A stretch of 64,000 bases of DNA from Methylicorpusculum sp. (GTDB lineage: Bacteria; Pseudomonadota; Gammaproteobacteria; Methylococcales; Methylomonadaceae): contig NZ_JAUSBX010000083.1 of NCBI RefSeq assembly GCF_030651835.1, positions 45,883-109,882 of the forward strand, written 5' to 3'. Shown piece by piece: positions 29,320 to 39,585 of the stretch. How positions within the stretch are numbered: the first letter of the stretch is position 1; the number at the start of each line of letters is the position of its first letter. The translations under genes were made by a program, and so were the position numbers. Below the pieces are notes generated by a model. The model saw only the letters and a program-made list of their open reading frames with translations. It was not told the origin of the DNA and ran no database searches.

Positions 29320-30576
29320 TTATCGTTTCATCGATTCAAAAAACGCGGCATTGGTCTTAAAATCTTTTAACTTACCCAGCAAAAACTCAGACGCGGCCAT
29401 CTCATCCATAGGCTGGAGAATCTTTCGTAAAATCCAGGTTTTTTGTAATTCTTCGGGATCAACCAGATATTCCTCGCGGCGGGTCCCGGACCGATTGATA
29501 TTGATTGCAGGGTAACTGCGCTTTTCGGCTAATTTTCTATCCAGATGTAATTCCATATTACCGGTTCCCTTGAATTCTTCGTAAATCACATCATCCATTC
29601 TTGAACCGGTTTCAACCAATGCAGTCGCAATAATGGTCAAACTGCCGCCTTCTTCAATATTACGGGCTGCACCAAAAAAGCGTTTTGGCTTCTCCAAAGC
29701 ATTAGCATCAACACCACCGGTCAACACTTTACCTGAAGAGGGAGCCACGGTGTTAAACGCTCTGGCTAGACGGGTGATCGAGTCTAACAATATAACTACA
29801 TCGTGTTTGTGCTCTACCAAGCGGCGTGCTTTTTCGATGACCATATCAGCCACTTGAACATGGCGTGTTGCCGGCTCATCAAAGGTACTGGAAATAACTT
29901 CTCCACGTACGCAACGCTCCATTTCTGTTACTTCTTCCGGACGCTCGTCGATCAGTAGGACAATCAGATAACATTCAGGATTTTGTTCAACAATAGAGTG
30001 GGCAAGATTTTGCATGATCATGGTTTTACCCGCTTTAGGCGGTGATACGATCAAACCACGCTGACCTTTACCAATGGGAGCAATCAGATCGATAATTCGT
30101 CCTGTGAGATCCTCGCTGGTTCCATTGCCTCGTTCAAGCCTGAATCTTTTATTCGGAAATAACGGTGTCAGGTTGGTAAATAGAATTTTGTTTTTGGTAT
30201 TTTCCGGCGCTTCAAAGTTAATTTGTTGAACTTTAAGCATCGCGAAATAACGCTCAGTATCTTTAGGTGGCCTTATTTTTCCACTGACGGTATCACCTGT
30301 TCTAAGGCCAAAGCGCTTAATCTGACTGGGTGAAACATAGATATCATCGGGTCCTGCCAAATATGAACATCCGGGTGTTCTAAGAAAACCAAATCCGTCC
30401 TGAAGAATTTCCAATACACCGTCGCCATAAATATCCTCGCCACTTTTAGCCTGCTTTTTTAGGATGGCAAAAATCAGGTCTTGTTTACGGGTTCTTGCAA
30501 CGTTTTCAAGTCCCAGGGACTCAGCGATATTGATAAGTTCAGCAACTTGTTTAAGTTTTAACTCGGTTAGATTCAT
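29320..30576 (-). CDS. rho: Transcription termination factor Rho
   Basis: Rho is the hexameric RNA helicase that ends transcription of untranslated RNA. The 418-residue protein has the N-terminal RNA-binding domain ([39 protein letters not shown]), the Walker A sequence [12 protein letters not shown], Walker B in [16 protein letters not shown], and the Q/R-loop region. Length equals the E. coli protein. It lies downstream of trxA in the conserved trxA-rho order. Confidence 0.98.
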   Translation of the reverse strand: MNLTELKLKQVAELINIAESLGLENVARTRKQDLIFAILKKQAKSGEDIYGDGVLEILQDGFGFLRTPGCSYLAGPDDIYVSPSQIKRFGLRTGDTVSGKIRPPKDTERYFAMLKVQQINFEAPENTKNKILFTNLTPLFPNKRFRLERGNGTSEDLTGRIIDLIAPIGKGQRGLIVSPPKAGKTMIMQNLAHSIVEQNPECYLIVLLIDERPEEVTEMERCVRGEVISSTFDEPATRHVQVADMVIEKARRLVEHKHDVVILLDSITRLARAFNTVAPSSGKVLTGGVDANALEKPKRFFGAARNIEEGGSLTIIATALVETGSRMDDVIYEEFKGTGNMELHLDRKLAEKRSYPAININRSGTRREEYLVDPEELQKTWILRKILQPMDEMAASEFLLGKLKDFKTNAAFFESMKR

Positions 30577-30720
30577 ATTTAAGGGGACTCGAAAGAAAGT
30601 GAATTACAGCAGAAAGCCGCAAGATCAAGAGAAAGGTATTCAATTTTTTGGAAAAAATAATTCTTGAGGAACTGTTGGGATATGCTTGGAATGCACGGCG
30701 GGATTATACACTCCAGATAA

Positions 30721-30752
30721 CCGGCCCGTCCAAATAAATTATGGCGGGCCGG
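30721..30752 (-). terminator. GC-rich hairpin between trxA and rho
   Basis: CCGGCCCG and CGGGCCGG arms pair around a 16-base AT-rich loop just after the trxA stop. No T run follows on either strand. It may attenuate or end the trxA transcript before rho. Confidence 0.5.
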
Positions 30753-30766
30753 CAATTATTTGGCGA

Positions 30767-31093
30767 TTATATGTTTTTATCGATGAAATCAGCGAGCTGA
30801 GATTTGCTAAGCGCCCCAACTTTAGTAGCTTCCACTTCGCCTCCTTTAAATAACATTAAGGTGGGAATGCCACGAACTCCGTAGCGTTGTGGTGTTTCAG
30901 GATTTTCATCAATGTTAATTTTGGCCACAGTCAATTTTCCGGCATATTCTTTGGAGATTTCATCCAGTACCGGAGCAATCATTCTGCAAGGTCCACACCA
31001 TTCTGCCCAATAATCAACCAGTACCGGGCCATCGGCTTTAATAACAGTTTCATCAAATTCAGCATCGGTTACATGCAGGACTGACTCACTCAC
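30767..31093 (-). CDS. trxA: Thioredoxin 1
   Basis: Thioredoxin is the general disulfide reductant of the cytoplasm. The WCGPC active site and downstream [13 protein letters not shown] with the cis-proline are present. Three starts are possible. I prefer the GTG at 31093, giving 108 residues beginning [17 protein letters not shown], which matches the family N-terminus; GGAG lies 6 bases before it. The ATG at 31099 would sit directly against that same site. It is divergent from rhlB, as in E. coli. Confidence 0.96.
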   Translation of the reverse strand: MSESVLHVTDAEFDETVIKADGPVLVDYWAEWCGPCRMIAPVLDEISKEYAGKLTVAKINIDENPETPQRYGVRGIPTLMLFKGGEVEATKVGALSKSQLADFIDKNI

Positions 31094-31193
31094 ACTCATC
31101 TCCAAAATTTTTAAAGGCTAAACTATAGGAGGGAGTCAATCACTTTGTCAATGAATTTTAGCCACGGTCAATTTTAGGTTATGCTATGCGCCT

Positions 31194-32501
31194 ATGAAAA
31201 AGACGCATCTAACCCAAACTCGATTCAGTAATCTTGAATTATCCGATTCTATCCTTAAAGGATTAAATGAAGCCGGTTTCGACTATTGCACGCCCATTCA
31301 GGATAAATCTTTGCCCTTGTCACTTCGAGGCAAAGACATTGCGGGTCAAGCGCAGACCGGTACCGGTAAAACCGCAACCTTTCTGCTCGCTGCTTTCCAG
31401 CAGCTAATTAACGATGAAAGCGAGACAATCAAGAATCCGCGCGCCGTTATTCTTGCTCCTACTCGGGAATTAGCGATACAGATTCACAAGGATGCTTTAT
31501 TACTGGGCAAGTACCTGGATTTTAAATTTGCGCTGGTTTACGGGGGAACGGATTACCAGAAGCAACAGAACACCTTAAAATCAAATGTCGACATAATAAT
31601 AGGTACACCGGGCAGAATTATTGATTTCTACCGGCAAAATGTGTTCACTTTGGATAATGTTCAGGTAATGGTTCTGGACGAAGCCGATCGCATGCTTGAT
31701 TTGGGTTTTATCAAAGATATTCGCTTTCTGTTAAGACGGATGCCTGAGGCTGATAAGCGGCTGAATTTATTGTTTTCCGCAACGCTTTCTTACAAAGTGA
31801 CGGAACTGGCTTACGAACATATGAATCAGCCGGTGTTAATTAAAATTGAATCGGAAGAGGTAACGTCTTCGGCGATCAAGCAAAGCGCTTATTGTCCGTC
31901 TAACGAACAAAAAATTCCTTTACTGATAGGGATTTTGAATAAATACCGACCGCAACGCAGCATCATTTTCGTCAACACCAAGCGATGCGCTGAGCAACTT
32001 GATGATTATTTGAATGTCAACGGGTATAAAACCGCGGTCCTCAGCGGCGATGTGCCCCAGGAAAAGCGTCAACGCTTACTGAGTGATTTTCAGGAAAATA
32101 TACTTCAACTCCTGATCGCGACCGATGTCGCTGCACGCGGCTTGCATATCACTGATGTATCTCATGTCATCAACTACGATCTGCCCCAGGATGCTGAAGA
32201 TTATGTGCATCGCATTGGCCGTACGGCGCGTTTTGGCGCAAGCGGCGAAGCCATCAGTTTTATATGCGAAGAGTATGCGTATTCCATGCCCGACATTGAA
32301 ACGTTTATCAACCAAAAAGTCCCTGTCAATCCTATCACCGCTGAATTATTAGCCGAGATTATTAAGCCGGAACGAAAACCCCGTCCACATAATCCGGAAA
32401 AGCGTGATTATAAGAATGATAAGCGGGAACCCTCCAAGCGAAGATTCAGCCCTAAACCAACTAACAAAGACCCTGCAATAAAACCCGAAAATCCTCAATA
32501 G
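31194..32501 (+). CDS. rhlB: DEAD-box RNA helicase, RhlB type
   Basis: RhlB unwinds RNA as part of the degradosome. The 435-residue protein has the Q-motif (FDYCTPIQDKSLP), motif I AQTGTGKT, motif II DEAD, motif III SAT and motif VI HRIGRTARFG. It ends in a basic, low-complexity tail (about residues 390-435, rich in K, R, P). The gene is divergent from trxA-rho, matching the E. coli rhlB/trxA/rho locus, so I favour RhlB over RhlE. Its last 41 bases overlap the convergent phosphatase gene. Confidence 0.9.
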   Translation: MKKTHLTQTRFSNLELSDSILKGLNEAGFDYCTPIQDKSLPLSLRGKDIAGQAQTGTGKTATFLLAAFQQLINDESETIKNPRAVILAPTRELAIQIHKDALLLGKYLDFKFALVYGGTDYQKQQNTLKSNVDIIIGTPGRIIDFYRQNVFTLDNVQVMVLDEADRMLDLGFIKDIRFLLRRMPEADKRLNLLFSATLSYKVTELAYEHMNQPVLIKIESEEVTSSAIKQSAYCPSNEQKIPLLIGILNKYRPQRSIIFVNTKRCAEQLDDYLNVNGYKTAVLSGDVPQEKRQRLLSDFQENILQLLIATDVAARGLHITDVSHVINYDLPQDAEDYVHRIGRTARFGASGEAISFICEEYAYSMPDIETFINQKVPVNPITAELLAEIIKPERKPRPHNPEKRDYKNDKREPSKRRFSPKPTNKDPAIKPENPQ

Positions 32502-33120
32502 ACTGAAACCCATCGATTTGTTTGCTGGGCCGGGTACTGTCAGGCTTACTGACAGAAATTAAATGCCGTATACCGTATTGCTTGGCTGAATTTAAAACGG
32601 CGAGGCTGTCATCCACCAGCAAAGTACGTTCTTTATCAAAAGGTTGTTTGCGTTGAAGTGACGGCCAGAAACCGGGCTGCTCTTTAGGAATTCCAAAATC
32701 ATGCGAACTGATAATCTCATCGAAAAACCGCTGCAGACAGGTTTTTTCCATTTTTAAACCCAAGCTACCTCTATGAGCATTGGTCACCAATATTACTTTT
32801 TTTGACGAAGTGCTTACCTTTTCCAAAAACTCAATAACATGCGGTAATACCGAAATTAACCCTGCAATTTCCGCTTTTAAACCGGGAATATCCAATTCCA
32901 GCACTTCACTCCAATAATCAAGGCAGTACCATTCAATTTTTCCTTCCATACTCTTAAATCGGGGCTCAAGTTGATGCTTTGCGGCTTCAATAGAAATACC
33001 CACCTTTTCAGAAAACTTTTGAGGGACAAATTCTTGCCAAAAATGATTATCAAAATTCAGGTCCAGCAAAGTACCGTCCATATCCAATAAGATGGTATCA
33101 ATTTTGTTCCATTCGATCAT
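32461..33120 (-). CDS. yrfG: HAD-family nucleotidase, YrfG type
   Basis: The 219-residue hydrolase carries HAD motif I (LLDMDGTLLDL), motif II (VTNAHRGSL), the motif III lysine region (GIPKEQPGFWP) and motif IV (TLLVDDSLAVL). In E. coli, YrfG dephosphorylates GMP and IMP and lies next to nudE, as here, which supports the name. It ends inside the convergent rhlB gene. Confidence 0.88.
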   Translation of the reverse strand: MIEWNKIDTILLDMDGTLLDLNFDNHFWQEFVPQKFSEKVGISIEAAKHQLEPRFKSMEGKIEWYCLDYWSEVLELDIPGLKAEIAGLISVLPHVIEFLEKVSTSSKKVILVTNAHRGSLGLKMEKTCLQRFFDEIISSHDFGIPKEQPGFWPSLQRKQPFDKERTLLVDDSLAVLNSAKQYGIRHLISVSKPDSTRPSKQIDGFQSIEDFRVLLQGLC

Positions 33121-33164
33121 AAGAGTAAGATATATTTAAAATAATGAAATTCAGTTAATCCATC

Positions 33165-33710
33165 ATGCCAAAAAAACCGACACTTCTTAACAGTTGCATT
33201 CTAGCGCAAACACGCTTGTTCCGGATTGAATCACTGGACCTTATTTTTAGCAATGGTGAGCAACGTAACTATGAGCGGCTGACACGTGGTGGTACCGATG
33301 CAGCCGTTTTGATTGTGCCAATGATTGATAAGGAAACTGTTTTGTTGATCAGAGAGTATGCTGCCGGCGTTCACCGGTATGAATTAGGTTTACCCAAAGG
33401 CAAAGCCGATCCGGGCGAAACGCTTTTGGAAGCCGCAAACCGCGAGCTTAAAGAGGAAATCGGCTTTGGTGCACATCATTTGCATCATTTAACCTCTTTC
33501 TCGCTAGCTCCCTCTTATCTTGAGCATATGACAGAAATACTTGTCGCGCAGGACCTTTACCATGAAAAGCTGGTCGGCGATGAACCTGAAGAGCTTGAAG
33601 TAGTCCCCTGGAATATCAATGATATAAGCGGCTTGGTTGCCACCGGCGAATGCACCGAAGCACGCTCAATCGCGGCACTTTATCTTGCTCTAAATTACCT
33701 TAACAGTTAA
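33165..33710 (+). CDS. nudE: ADP compounds hydrolase NudE
   Basis: NudE hydrolyses ADP-ribose, NADH and related dinucleotides. The 181-residue protein contains a complete Nudix box, GKADPGETLLEAANRELKEE followed by IGF. The family markers RGGTDAAVLIVPM and SFSLAPSYLEHMTEI are also present. It is divergent from the yrfG-like gene, as in E. coli. Confidence 0.93.
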   Translation: MPKKPTLLNSCILAQTRLFRIESLDLIFSNGEQRNYERLTRGGTDAAVLIVPMIDKETVLLIREYAAGVHRYELGLPKGKADPGETLLEAANRELKEEIGFGAHHLHHLTSFSLAPSYLEHMTEILVAQDLYHEKLVGDEPEELEVVPWNINDISGLVATGECTEARSIAALYLALNYLNS

Positions 33711-33731
33711 TTTTGACTCAAGTACTCAGTC

Positions 33732-35429
33732 TCATAATCGATAAAGGGGTTCCAATCCATTATCCTTTTCAACCTTTAATTGTTTTCGTGCCTGATTTTC
33801 AGAAAAAGCCTGAAATAAACGCTTGCCAACCCATATCACCTCTTCTTTGCCGTACAGGCAACGGTTTAAAGTATCAATTTCATCCCTGAGTCTGGCATCG
33901 CAAAAAGAAGCCAGCTGACCCAAGCTGGACACTTGAAATTTAATTCGCCCCCAAACCAAAAGAGCCTCTTTTGCTGCCTGAGGATCATTTTCAGCGCAGG
34001 CTTTCTTTAATACTTTTAATGATTCTCGCTCGGAAGCCGTTTTAGCATCAGCTTCCAGCAAGCTATCGGCAGGCACAGGTTTACGCTTGATCAATAAATA
34101 ACCCAATGTCGTGAGCCATGCCAAACCAAAAAACACCGCCAGCCACATCCAGTAGGGAGATTGCACCACGGATGGCGCCTGAGCCGGGTTAAGCGGTTCT
34201 ATGGAATTTGCTATGGCTTCCGTCCCGGATGGTACATCTTGAGTCTGCGAGCCAGATGCCGAAAGAACATTTATAACAGCCGCTGGAATCTTGGCAACTT
34301 CCAACTTTCCTGTAATAACGTTGAACCAGGGAATGTCAATTGCCGGCAATTCAAATGTGCCTTCTTTCGAGGGTATAAAAGCGATTTTCTCTTCTCTGAA
34401 GGCCATCATGCCTTCCGGCTTTTTTTCTTCCCGTAAAACGGGTTGATCCGGATAGGTTTTTACATTTTCTTGATCGATTGCATTATTAAGCTCAGGTAAT
34501 TGGCCTACGGCAGCCCCTTTAACCAGCAATGTTAATGTGCGCGTGACCGGTTCACCGACTTTCATTTGACTGATGTCACCCGACCATGATTGGCTTAAAC
34601 TAACGGCTTCTGCAGGCAACCAATGCTGAGCTTTAAAGTTCTGGGGGAGGGGCTGCACGTCCAGCGTGACGGCCTTAGACGAGACGCGTTTTGTTTTTGT
34701 CATTTGCCGGGAAAAAAAGCCATTAAACCGAGGTCTGCCCGTGACCAGAACTTCAGCATCCAGCGTCAATGGCTTAATGGTAACGATGCCGCTTTTTTGC
34801 GGAAAAATAGCGTATCGACGTTCTGTCACCGTATAGTCAACGCCATTGATCTGCGTGCTGTAATTGCTGTCTTCACCCATTTTTTCGATGACAGCATCAT
34901 CCATTTCAGGCTCATTCAACCGAGCCTGAGCGATATCGACTCTACGGAAAAAACGCAGGGTATACAGCACTTGTGATTGAACATAAGGTTTTTCGGGCGT
35001 TGCTTCCACTTCAAGAAAAATCTCATCGTCCCCAGGAACGGACCTGACAATTGTTTTGTCATTCACTGTTAGAGGAAACGGACCGGTTTTATCATTTCCA
35101 AATGAAATGGCCGGTATGACTAAGTCTCCGGAGCTTTTCGCTATGACATCCACTTTCCATTGAATTTTTTTACTGAATTGACCATTGATGATTGATGTAC
35201 TGCTGCTTTGGCTTTGTCCCAAAATTTCAAAATCAGTTTCAAGTGGCGAAAAATCCGGCCTGCCGTCCGGCGATTCATTGGCTGTAAACAATAGCTGGAA
35301 TGATTCGTTGAGTGTGACAGGATTGCGATCGACAGAAACCTCAATTTCTACGGCAAACACCGTACCTGTCAAACTCATCAACAACGCTAAAACTAAACAT
35401 CCGTTTCTGCACGTTTTTGTTATAAACAT
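33732..35429 (-). CDS. batD: BatD-like oxygen tolerance protein
   Basis: The 565-residue membrane protein has a signal peptide (residues 1-26), repeated Ig-like beta domains (EIEVSVDRNPVTLNESFQL at the N-terminus) and a membrane helix near residue 440 (YWMWLAVFFGLAWLTTLGYL), with a cytoplasmic tail. This is the BatD layout (COG/Pfam oxygen tolerance family). It is the last gene of the moxR-bat operon. The function of the complex, probably envelope stress tolerance, is not settled. Confidence 0.9.
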   Translation of the reverse strand: MFITKTCRNGCLVLALLMSLTGTVFAVEIEVSVDRNPVTLNESFQLLFTANESPDGRPDFSPLETDFEILGQSQSSSTSIINGQFSKKIQWKVDVIAKSSGDLVIPAISFGNDKTGPFPLTVNDKTIVRSVPGDDEIFLEVEATPEKPYVQSQVLYTLRFFRRVDIAQARLNEPEMDDAVIEKMGEDSNYSTQINGVDYTVTERRYAIFPQKSGIVTIKPLTLDAEVLVTGRPRFNGFFSRQMTKTKRVSSKAVTLDVQPLPQNFKAQHWLPAEAVSLSQSWSGDISQMKVGEPVTRTLTLLVKGAAVGQLPELNNAIDQENVKTYPDQPVLREEKKPEGMMAFREEKIAFIPSKEGTFELPAIDIPWFNVITGKLEVAKIPAAVINVLSASGSQTQDVPSGTEAIANSIEPLNPAQAPSVVQSPYWMWLAVFFGLAWLTTLGYLLIKRKPVPADSLLEADAKTASERESLKVLKKACAENDPQAAKEALLVWGRIKFQVSSLGQLASFCDARLRDEIDTLNRCLYGKEEVIWVGKRLFQAFSENQARKQLKVEKDNGLEPLYRL

Positions 35430-35432
35430 AAT

Positions 35433-37238
35433 CTACCACTCATCTTTATTGACGGGTTGTCTGCCGCGTTGACCGTATTGATATTTAAACTTTCGTTTAA
35501 GTAAACCGGAAGGATCGTCCGGAATTCTTTTTAACCATTGTTCATTAGCCAACTCTGCTTCATCTTTGCCAGAGGCTTCTTCTGCTGGTTTTTCGTCCGG
35601 TTTTGTCTGATCTTCGTTCTGTTTCGATTCAGCCTCAGATTCTTCAGCCGCTTTATCATTTTGATGATCTTTATTTTGCTGTTCAGAATCTGAAGACTGT
35701 TGTTGCTGTTGCTCTTGTTCGTTTTTTTGTTGTTCTTCAGGCTGTTTTGAATCCGAGGAAGGAGATTTATCCTCAGAGTTTTCAGAAGCATCACCGTTTT
35801 TATCCGGCTTGGATTCTTTTTCGGAGTTTTGTTGCTTATCGTCTTTATTTTCTTGTTGATCCTGCGGCTGGTTCTGCTGTTGTTCCTTTGCTTTTTCAAC
35901 AAGTTCCTTGTTATGTTTGGCGTCTTCATGATCAGGGTTGCGTTTAAGGACTTCATCATAAGCTTTAATGGCCTCATCAAAACGTCCCAGTCTGGCGAGC
36001 GCATTACCCTTGTTGTATAAGCCCTTCAGCTCATTCGTATCTTTTAATGATTCCAGCGCTTCTTCGTATTGTCCGGCACGATAATGCGCTGCCGCTTTCC
36101 AGTCTGATTGATCAAACTGACTGGCTGCTTCATCATATTGCTGATTTCGAAATGCCTGCTGGGCTTGCTGATCTTTGGTTTTCCACAAATCCTGCCACTC
36201 GAATGCTTCGCTCGTTTTAGGCCAAGGCAACATTAGTACCAGACAGATACTGAGTAAGCCTTTTCTGAAGCTCAGCGCAGCTAAAGGTAAAATCAACAGC
36301 AGCAGATAAGGACCCATTTCCCGCCATTGATTCAGCATCAAATCCGATTTCTGTGCCGTTTCGCTCTGTAAGTGACTGTCAAAAAAAACAAGAAGCCGGT
36401 CGCTGTCGCTATCATTTGCAGTGATGGTTTCGTAAACACCGCTGCCTTGTTTTGCTAAACCGGCTAAATCGGCTGCATTTAACTGGGGAACAATGAGCTT
36501 GCCTTGATTATCTTTTAAAAAGCCGCCCTCAGGAGCTTTGATAGGGGCTCCCTCAGCTGTTCCCACTCCCAATACAGACAATTTATACTCTCCCAGTGCA
36601 GCTTTGACCGCTGAAAATTGAGCTGTATCGACTTCATCCGTAATCAATAACACATGACCTTGCTGCAAGCCCGCCTGATTAAGTAAAGCCACGGCATTTT
36701 TTACGGCTAAATCTGCGCGGCTGCCTTGCTCCGGCATAATATCAGTCGTTAATGCGGACAGCTGGCTGGCTATATTGTTGGTATCGTTGGTTAAAGGTGT
36801 GACGGTAAACGCATCGCCTGCATAAACCAGCAAAGCTGTTTGGCCGTCCTTGCGCCGATTCAGGATATCTGCAATTTTAAATCGAGCCCGGATGAGACGG
36901 CTCGGCGTTATATCATTTGCATCCATTGATCGAGATAAATCCAAAGCTATCACTAATCCTGAATCATTCCTGAACACCGGTGACGGCATTCTTTCCCAAG
37001 TCGGTCCCGCCAGTGCCACTACAGTAAGTAAACCGGCTAAGGCCCCTGTCATGAGGGGTATTCGACTGCTTGGTATGGGTTTGTCTTTCAAAATAAAAGG
37101 CAGAAGCGCTTCATCGCATACGGATGTCCAATTTCCTTTCGCCAATTTCCGTTTAATAACACCGATCAAAATCCCGAACCACGGCAACAATGCCAATAAC
37201 CACCACGGTCTAATAAAGTGAAATTCAGGCTGCCACAT
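35433..37238 (-). CDS. BatB/BatC fusion: VWA domain plus TPR and low-complexity tail
   Basis: The 601-residue protein joins two usual neighbours. The N-terminal half has membrane helices and a von Willebrand A domain with the MIDAS sequence ALDLSRSMDAND. It is followed by TPR repeats (AAHYRAGQYEEALESLKD, GRFDEAIKAYDEVLKRNPDH). From about residue 435 a very long acidic Gln/Lys/Glu/Ser-rich stretch precedes a short conserved end (WLKRIPDDPSGLLKRKF). I start it at the ATG at 37238 (MWQPEFHFIRPWW), where GAGG lies 5 bases upstream and the batA stop 2 bases upstream. Confidence 0.92.
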   Translation of the reverse strand: MWQPEFHFIRPWWLLALLPWFGILIGVIKRKLAKGNWTSVCDEALLPFILKDKPIPSSRIPLMTGALAGLLTVVALAGPTWERMPSPVFRNDSGLVIALDLSRSMDANDITPSRLIRARFKIADILNRRKDGQTALLVYAGDAFTVTPLTNDTNNIASQLSALTTDIMPEQGSRADLAVKNAVALLNQAGLQQGHVLLITDEVDTAQFSAVKAALGEYKLSVLGVGTAEGAPIKAPEGGFLKDNQGKLIVPQLNAADLAGLAKQGSGVYETITANDSDSDRLLVFFDSHLQSETAQKSDLMLNQWREMGPYLLLLILPLAALSFRKGLLSICLVLMLPWPKTSEAFEWQDLWKTKDQQAQQAFRNQQYDEAASQFDQSDWKAAAHYRAGQYEEALESLKDTNELKGLYNKGNALARLGRFDEAIKAYDEVLKRNPDHEDAKHNKELVEKAKEQQQNQPQDQQENKDDKQQNSEKESKPDKNGDASENSEDKSPSSDSKQPEEQQKNEQEQQQQQSSDSEQQNKDHQNDKAAEESEAESKQNEDQTKPDEKPAEEASGKDEAELANEQWLKRIPDDPSGLLKRKFKYQYGQRGRQPVNKDEW

Positions 37239-37240
37239 AC

Positions 37241-38197
37241 TCACCTCAATAATCGCAGAGCAAGTAAACCTGCTGCAAGAAATAAAGCCATTGCCAAAGG
37301 CCAATGAAATAATTCAGTTCGGGGCCTAAAGTATTGCTTATCCTTTTCCACCGGTTCCAGCTGATCGAGTATTTTATAAATAGTGTCCAACTCTTCTGTA
37401 TTTCTGGCCCGAAAGTACTGCCCTCCGGTGACTTCGGCAATATCAGCCAGAAGTTTTTCATCCATTGGAAATTGAGATCGGTAATAAGGGTGATTAGACC
37501 CTATACCGACCGTATAAATCTTTAACTGATTGGCGGCAGCCAACTCTGCTGCCTTCAAAGGTGGAATCTGACTGGACGTATCGACACCGTCAGTTAACAA
37601 GATCAATACACGGCTATCTGCATGTTCATTGGACAGTTTTTTGACGGCCAAACCAATCGCATCGCCTATGGATGTATTGGGATCATCCTCGGTGATGCCT
37701 ATAAAGGATTCATCCAGCAATGTTTTTACGGTATTTCTGTCAAAAGTGAGTGGTGTTTGTAAAAAAGCGTGTGTACCAAACAAAATCAATCCGACCCGGT
37801 CACCAACCCGCCGGTTGACAAACTCACCAACTACCCACTTGGTCGCGGTTAATCGATCTAATCTGTTTTGATTGACGATAAAATCATCGGCCAGCATACT
37901 GCCTGAAACATCGACCGCCAACATCAGATCACGACCGCTTATGCCTTGCTCAATGGGCTCTCCAAGCCATTGAGGACGGGCCGAAGCAATCACCAGTAGC
38001 AGCCAGGCAATGACAGCCCATAACAAATGCCATTTTGCCGGTTGCATCGGTCCCGACAGACTTTCATCAGCAAAATCAGCTAAAAATGGGATCTTTAATG
38101 CGGCTTGTTCTGCAGGTTGAACAGGCGGCAATAGCCAACGCATGATAAACGGTAGAGGCATGCACAGCAGCATCCAGGGCCATTCAAAATCGATCAT
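37241..38197 (-). CDS. batA: BatA-like VWA membrane protein
   Basis: The 318-residue protein has two N-terminal helices, a von Willebrand A domain with an intact metal site (AVDVSGSMLADD and LLTDGVDTSSQ) and a C-terminal helix (ALAMALFLAAGLLALRLL). This is the standard BatA architecture. It overlaps the DUF4381 gene upstream by 4 bases and is followed within 2 bases by the BatB/C fusion. Confidence 0.93.
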   Translation of the reverse strand: MIDFEWPWMLLCMPLPFIMRWLLPPVQPAEQAALKIPFLADFADESLSGPMQPAKWHLLWAVIAWLLLVIASARPQWLGEPIEQGISGRDLMLAVDVSGSMLADDFIVNQNRLDRLTATKWVVGEFVNRRVGDRVGLILFGTHAFLQTPLTFDRNTVKTLLDESFIGITEDDPNTSIGDAIGLAVKKLSNEHADSRVLILLTDGVDTSSQIPPLKAAELAAANQLKIYTVGIGSNHPYYRSQFPMDEKLLADIAEVTGGQYFRARNTEELDTIYKILDQLEPVEKDKQYFRPRTELFHWPLAMALFLAAGLLALRLLR

Positions 38198-38670
38198 TTT
38201 TTTCGTTTAGCCTGTACTTTCAACCACTGTTGACACAACGAGATTAAGTGGTTGATATCAACATTAATGGATGTTTTATTTTGGTAGGGCGTATTGATCA
38301 AACATTGACCAATGCCTTGTGTGAAAGGTTTATCCTTCATCCCCTGATCCAGAAAATCTAGCCAGGCTTGCCCGGTTAAGCCGGCAATGTTTTCTCTTGG
38401 CGCCACACTGACGGCTACTCTGCGCAATAAAATTGAAATTTCCCTCAGTTTTTCCAATTCATTTTTTGTGGAATCCTGTTTTATTTCAGTCAATATTCTT
38501 TTTGCTGATTTTATCGCAGTCGATCGCGTGATATGCCTAATCAGTTTTATAAGCAATAAAATCATCAGCGGTATCAAAATTACCAGCAGCCACCAGCCCA
38601 TTGCAGGAGGCCACCAACCTATAGCGTCGGGTAAATGAATATCTTTTAAGGGTAATTCGGCGGATTCCAT
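38194..38670 (-). CDS. DUF4381 domain membrane protein
   Basis: The 158-residue product starts with LPLKDIHLPDAIGWWPPAMGWWLL leading into a single membrane helix, the hallmark of DUF4381, followed by a cytoplasmic helical domain. DUF4381 proteins accompany MoxR, DUF58 and VWA proteins; their task is unknown. It starts immediately after the DUF58 stop. Confidence 0.9.
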   Translation of the reverse strand: MESAELPLKDIHLPDAIGWWPPAMGWWLLVILIPLMILLLIKLIRHITRSTAIKSAKRILTEIKQDSTKNELEKLREISILLRRVAVSVAPRENIAGLTGQAWLDFLDQGMKDKPFTQGIGQCLINTPYQNKTSINVDINHLISLCQQWLKVQAKRKK

Positions 38671-39585
38671 TTAACGTAAACTCTGAACAGGATCGTCCGT
38701 CGTGCTGCACTGAATATAAGTCATTGCCCATTTCTTGGCTAAGTTTTCAAGATGGCGGCTGTGGTCAACGAATTTTTGATGGTAGTTGGCAACTCGCTGT
38801 TGATCCGACGTATCAATAACCACTTCGTTTATTTCATCGGTCAGTCTATAGCGACCTTGCCGCGGCAGATCACGTTCCAGCGCATCGTAAACAAACACAA
38901 GCACGACATCGCAATGCCGGGTTAATCGTCTCAGGTGATTTTCTGCATTTTGGTTTAGCCCCCTGAAATCACTGATGATATAGATCAGGCTGCCCGGCCG
39001 GGTATGGTGATTTAATCGGGTTAGCGCTTTTTCAAGCGTAAATTCACTGAGCTCGTTTTTTACGGGTTTGATTAATTCATGGAACAAACGCAGTACCCCA
39101 TGCCGTCCGCTTTGGGGTTTGATGTCGACGCACCGGTTATCCTCAAATAATTGCCCGCCAATCTTATCGCCTTGCTGCTGCGCTGCCCATGCAATCAACG
39201 CAGCCAAACGCGCGGCTTGTACTGATTTAAACACTCCCCGCGTTGCAAAACGCATGGTTGCTCTGAAATCTACCGACACAAAAACCGGCTTCTCTCGTTC
39301 TTCCCTGAATAATTTAGTGTGGGTTTTTCCTGTGCGGGCAGTCACTCGCCAATCAATACTGCGTATATCATCTCCCGGTTGATAAAGCCGGGTTTCATCA
39401 AATTCCATACCCCGGCCTTTAAACCTTGAAACATAGCCACCGCTCTGCAGTGAGCGAATAGACGCATGATGCAACTTTAAAACACCGGCAGACTGTGACA
39501 AATTGATCAGGTTCTTCAGTTGGACACTGACTCTATCTTCACCCGCTGGTGCCTGGTGAGATGATTTTTTTTCTTTAAAAAACAT
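38671..39585 (-). CDS. DUF58 domain protein
   Basis: The 304-residue protein contains the DUF58 signature YQPGDDIRSIDWRVTARTG and a VWA-like fold region (VFVSVDFRATMRF, LIYIISDFRGL). DUF58 proteins are regular partners of MoxR ATPases. Its start shares one base with the moxR stop (TAATG). Confidence 0.92.
   Translation of the reverse strand: MFFKEKKSSHQAPAGEDRVSVQLKNLINLSQSAGVLKLHHASIRSLQSGGYVSRFKGRGMEFDETRLYQPGDDIRSIDWRVTARTGKTHTKLFREEREKPVFVSVDFRATMRFATRGVFKSVQAARLAALIAWAAQQQGDKIGGQLFEDNRCVDIKPQSGRHGVLRLFHELIKPVKNELSEFTLEKALTRLNHHTRPGSLIYIISDFRGLNQNAENHLRRLTRHCDVVLVFVYDALERDLPRQGRYRLTDEINEVVIDTSDQQRVANYHQKFVDHSRHLENLAKKWAMTYIQCSTTDDPVQSLR

Noticed and set aside
35531..36004. 157-codon minus-strand frame rich in Asn, Lys and Ser
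   Set aside because: It is an out-of-frame reading of the low-complexity tail of the BatB/C protein.
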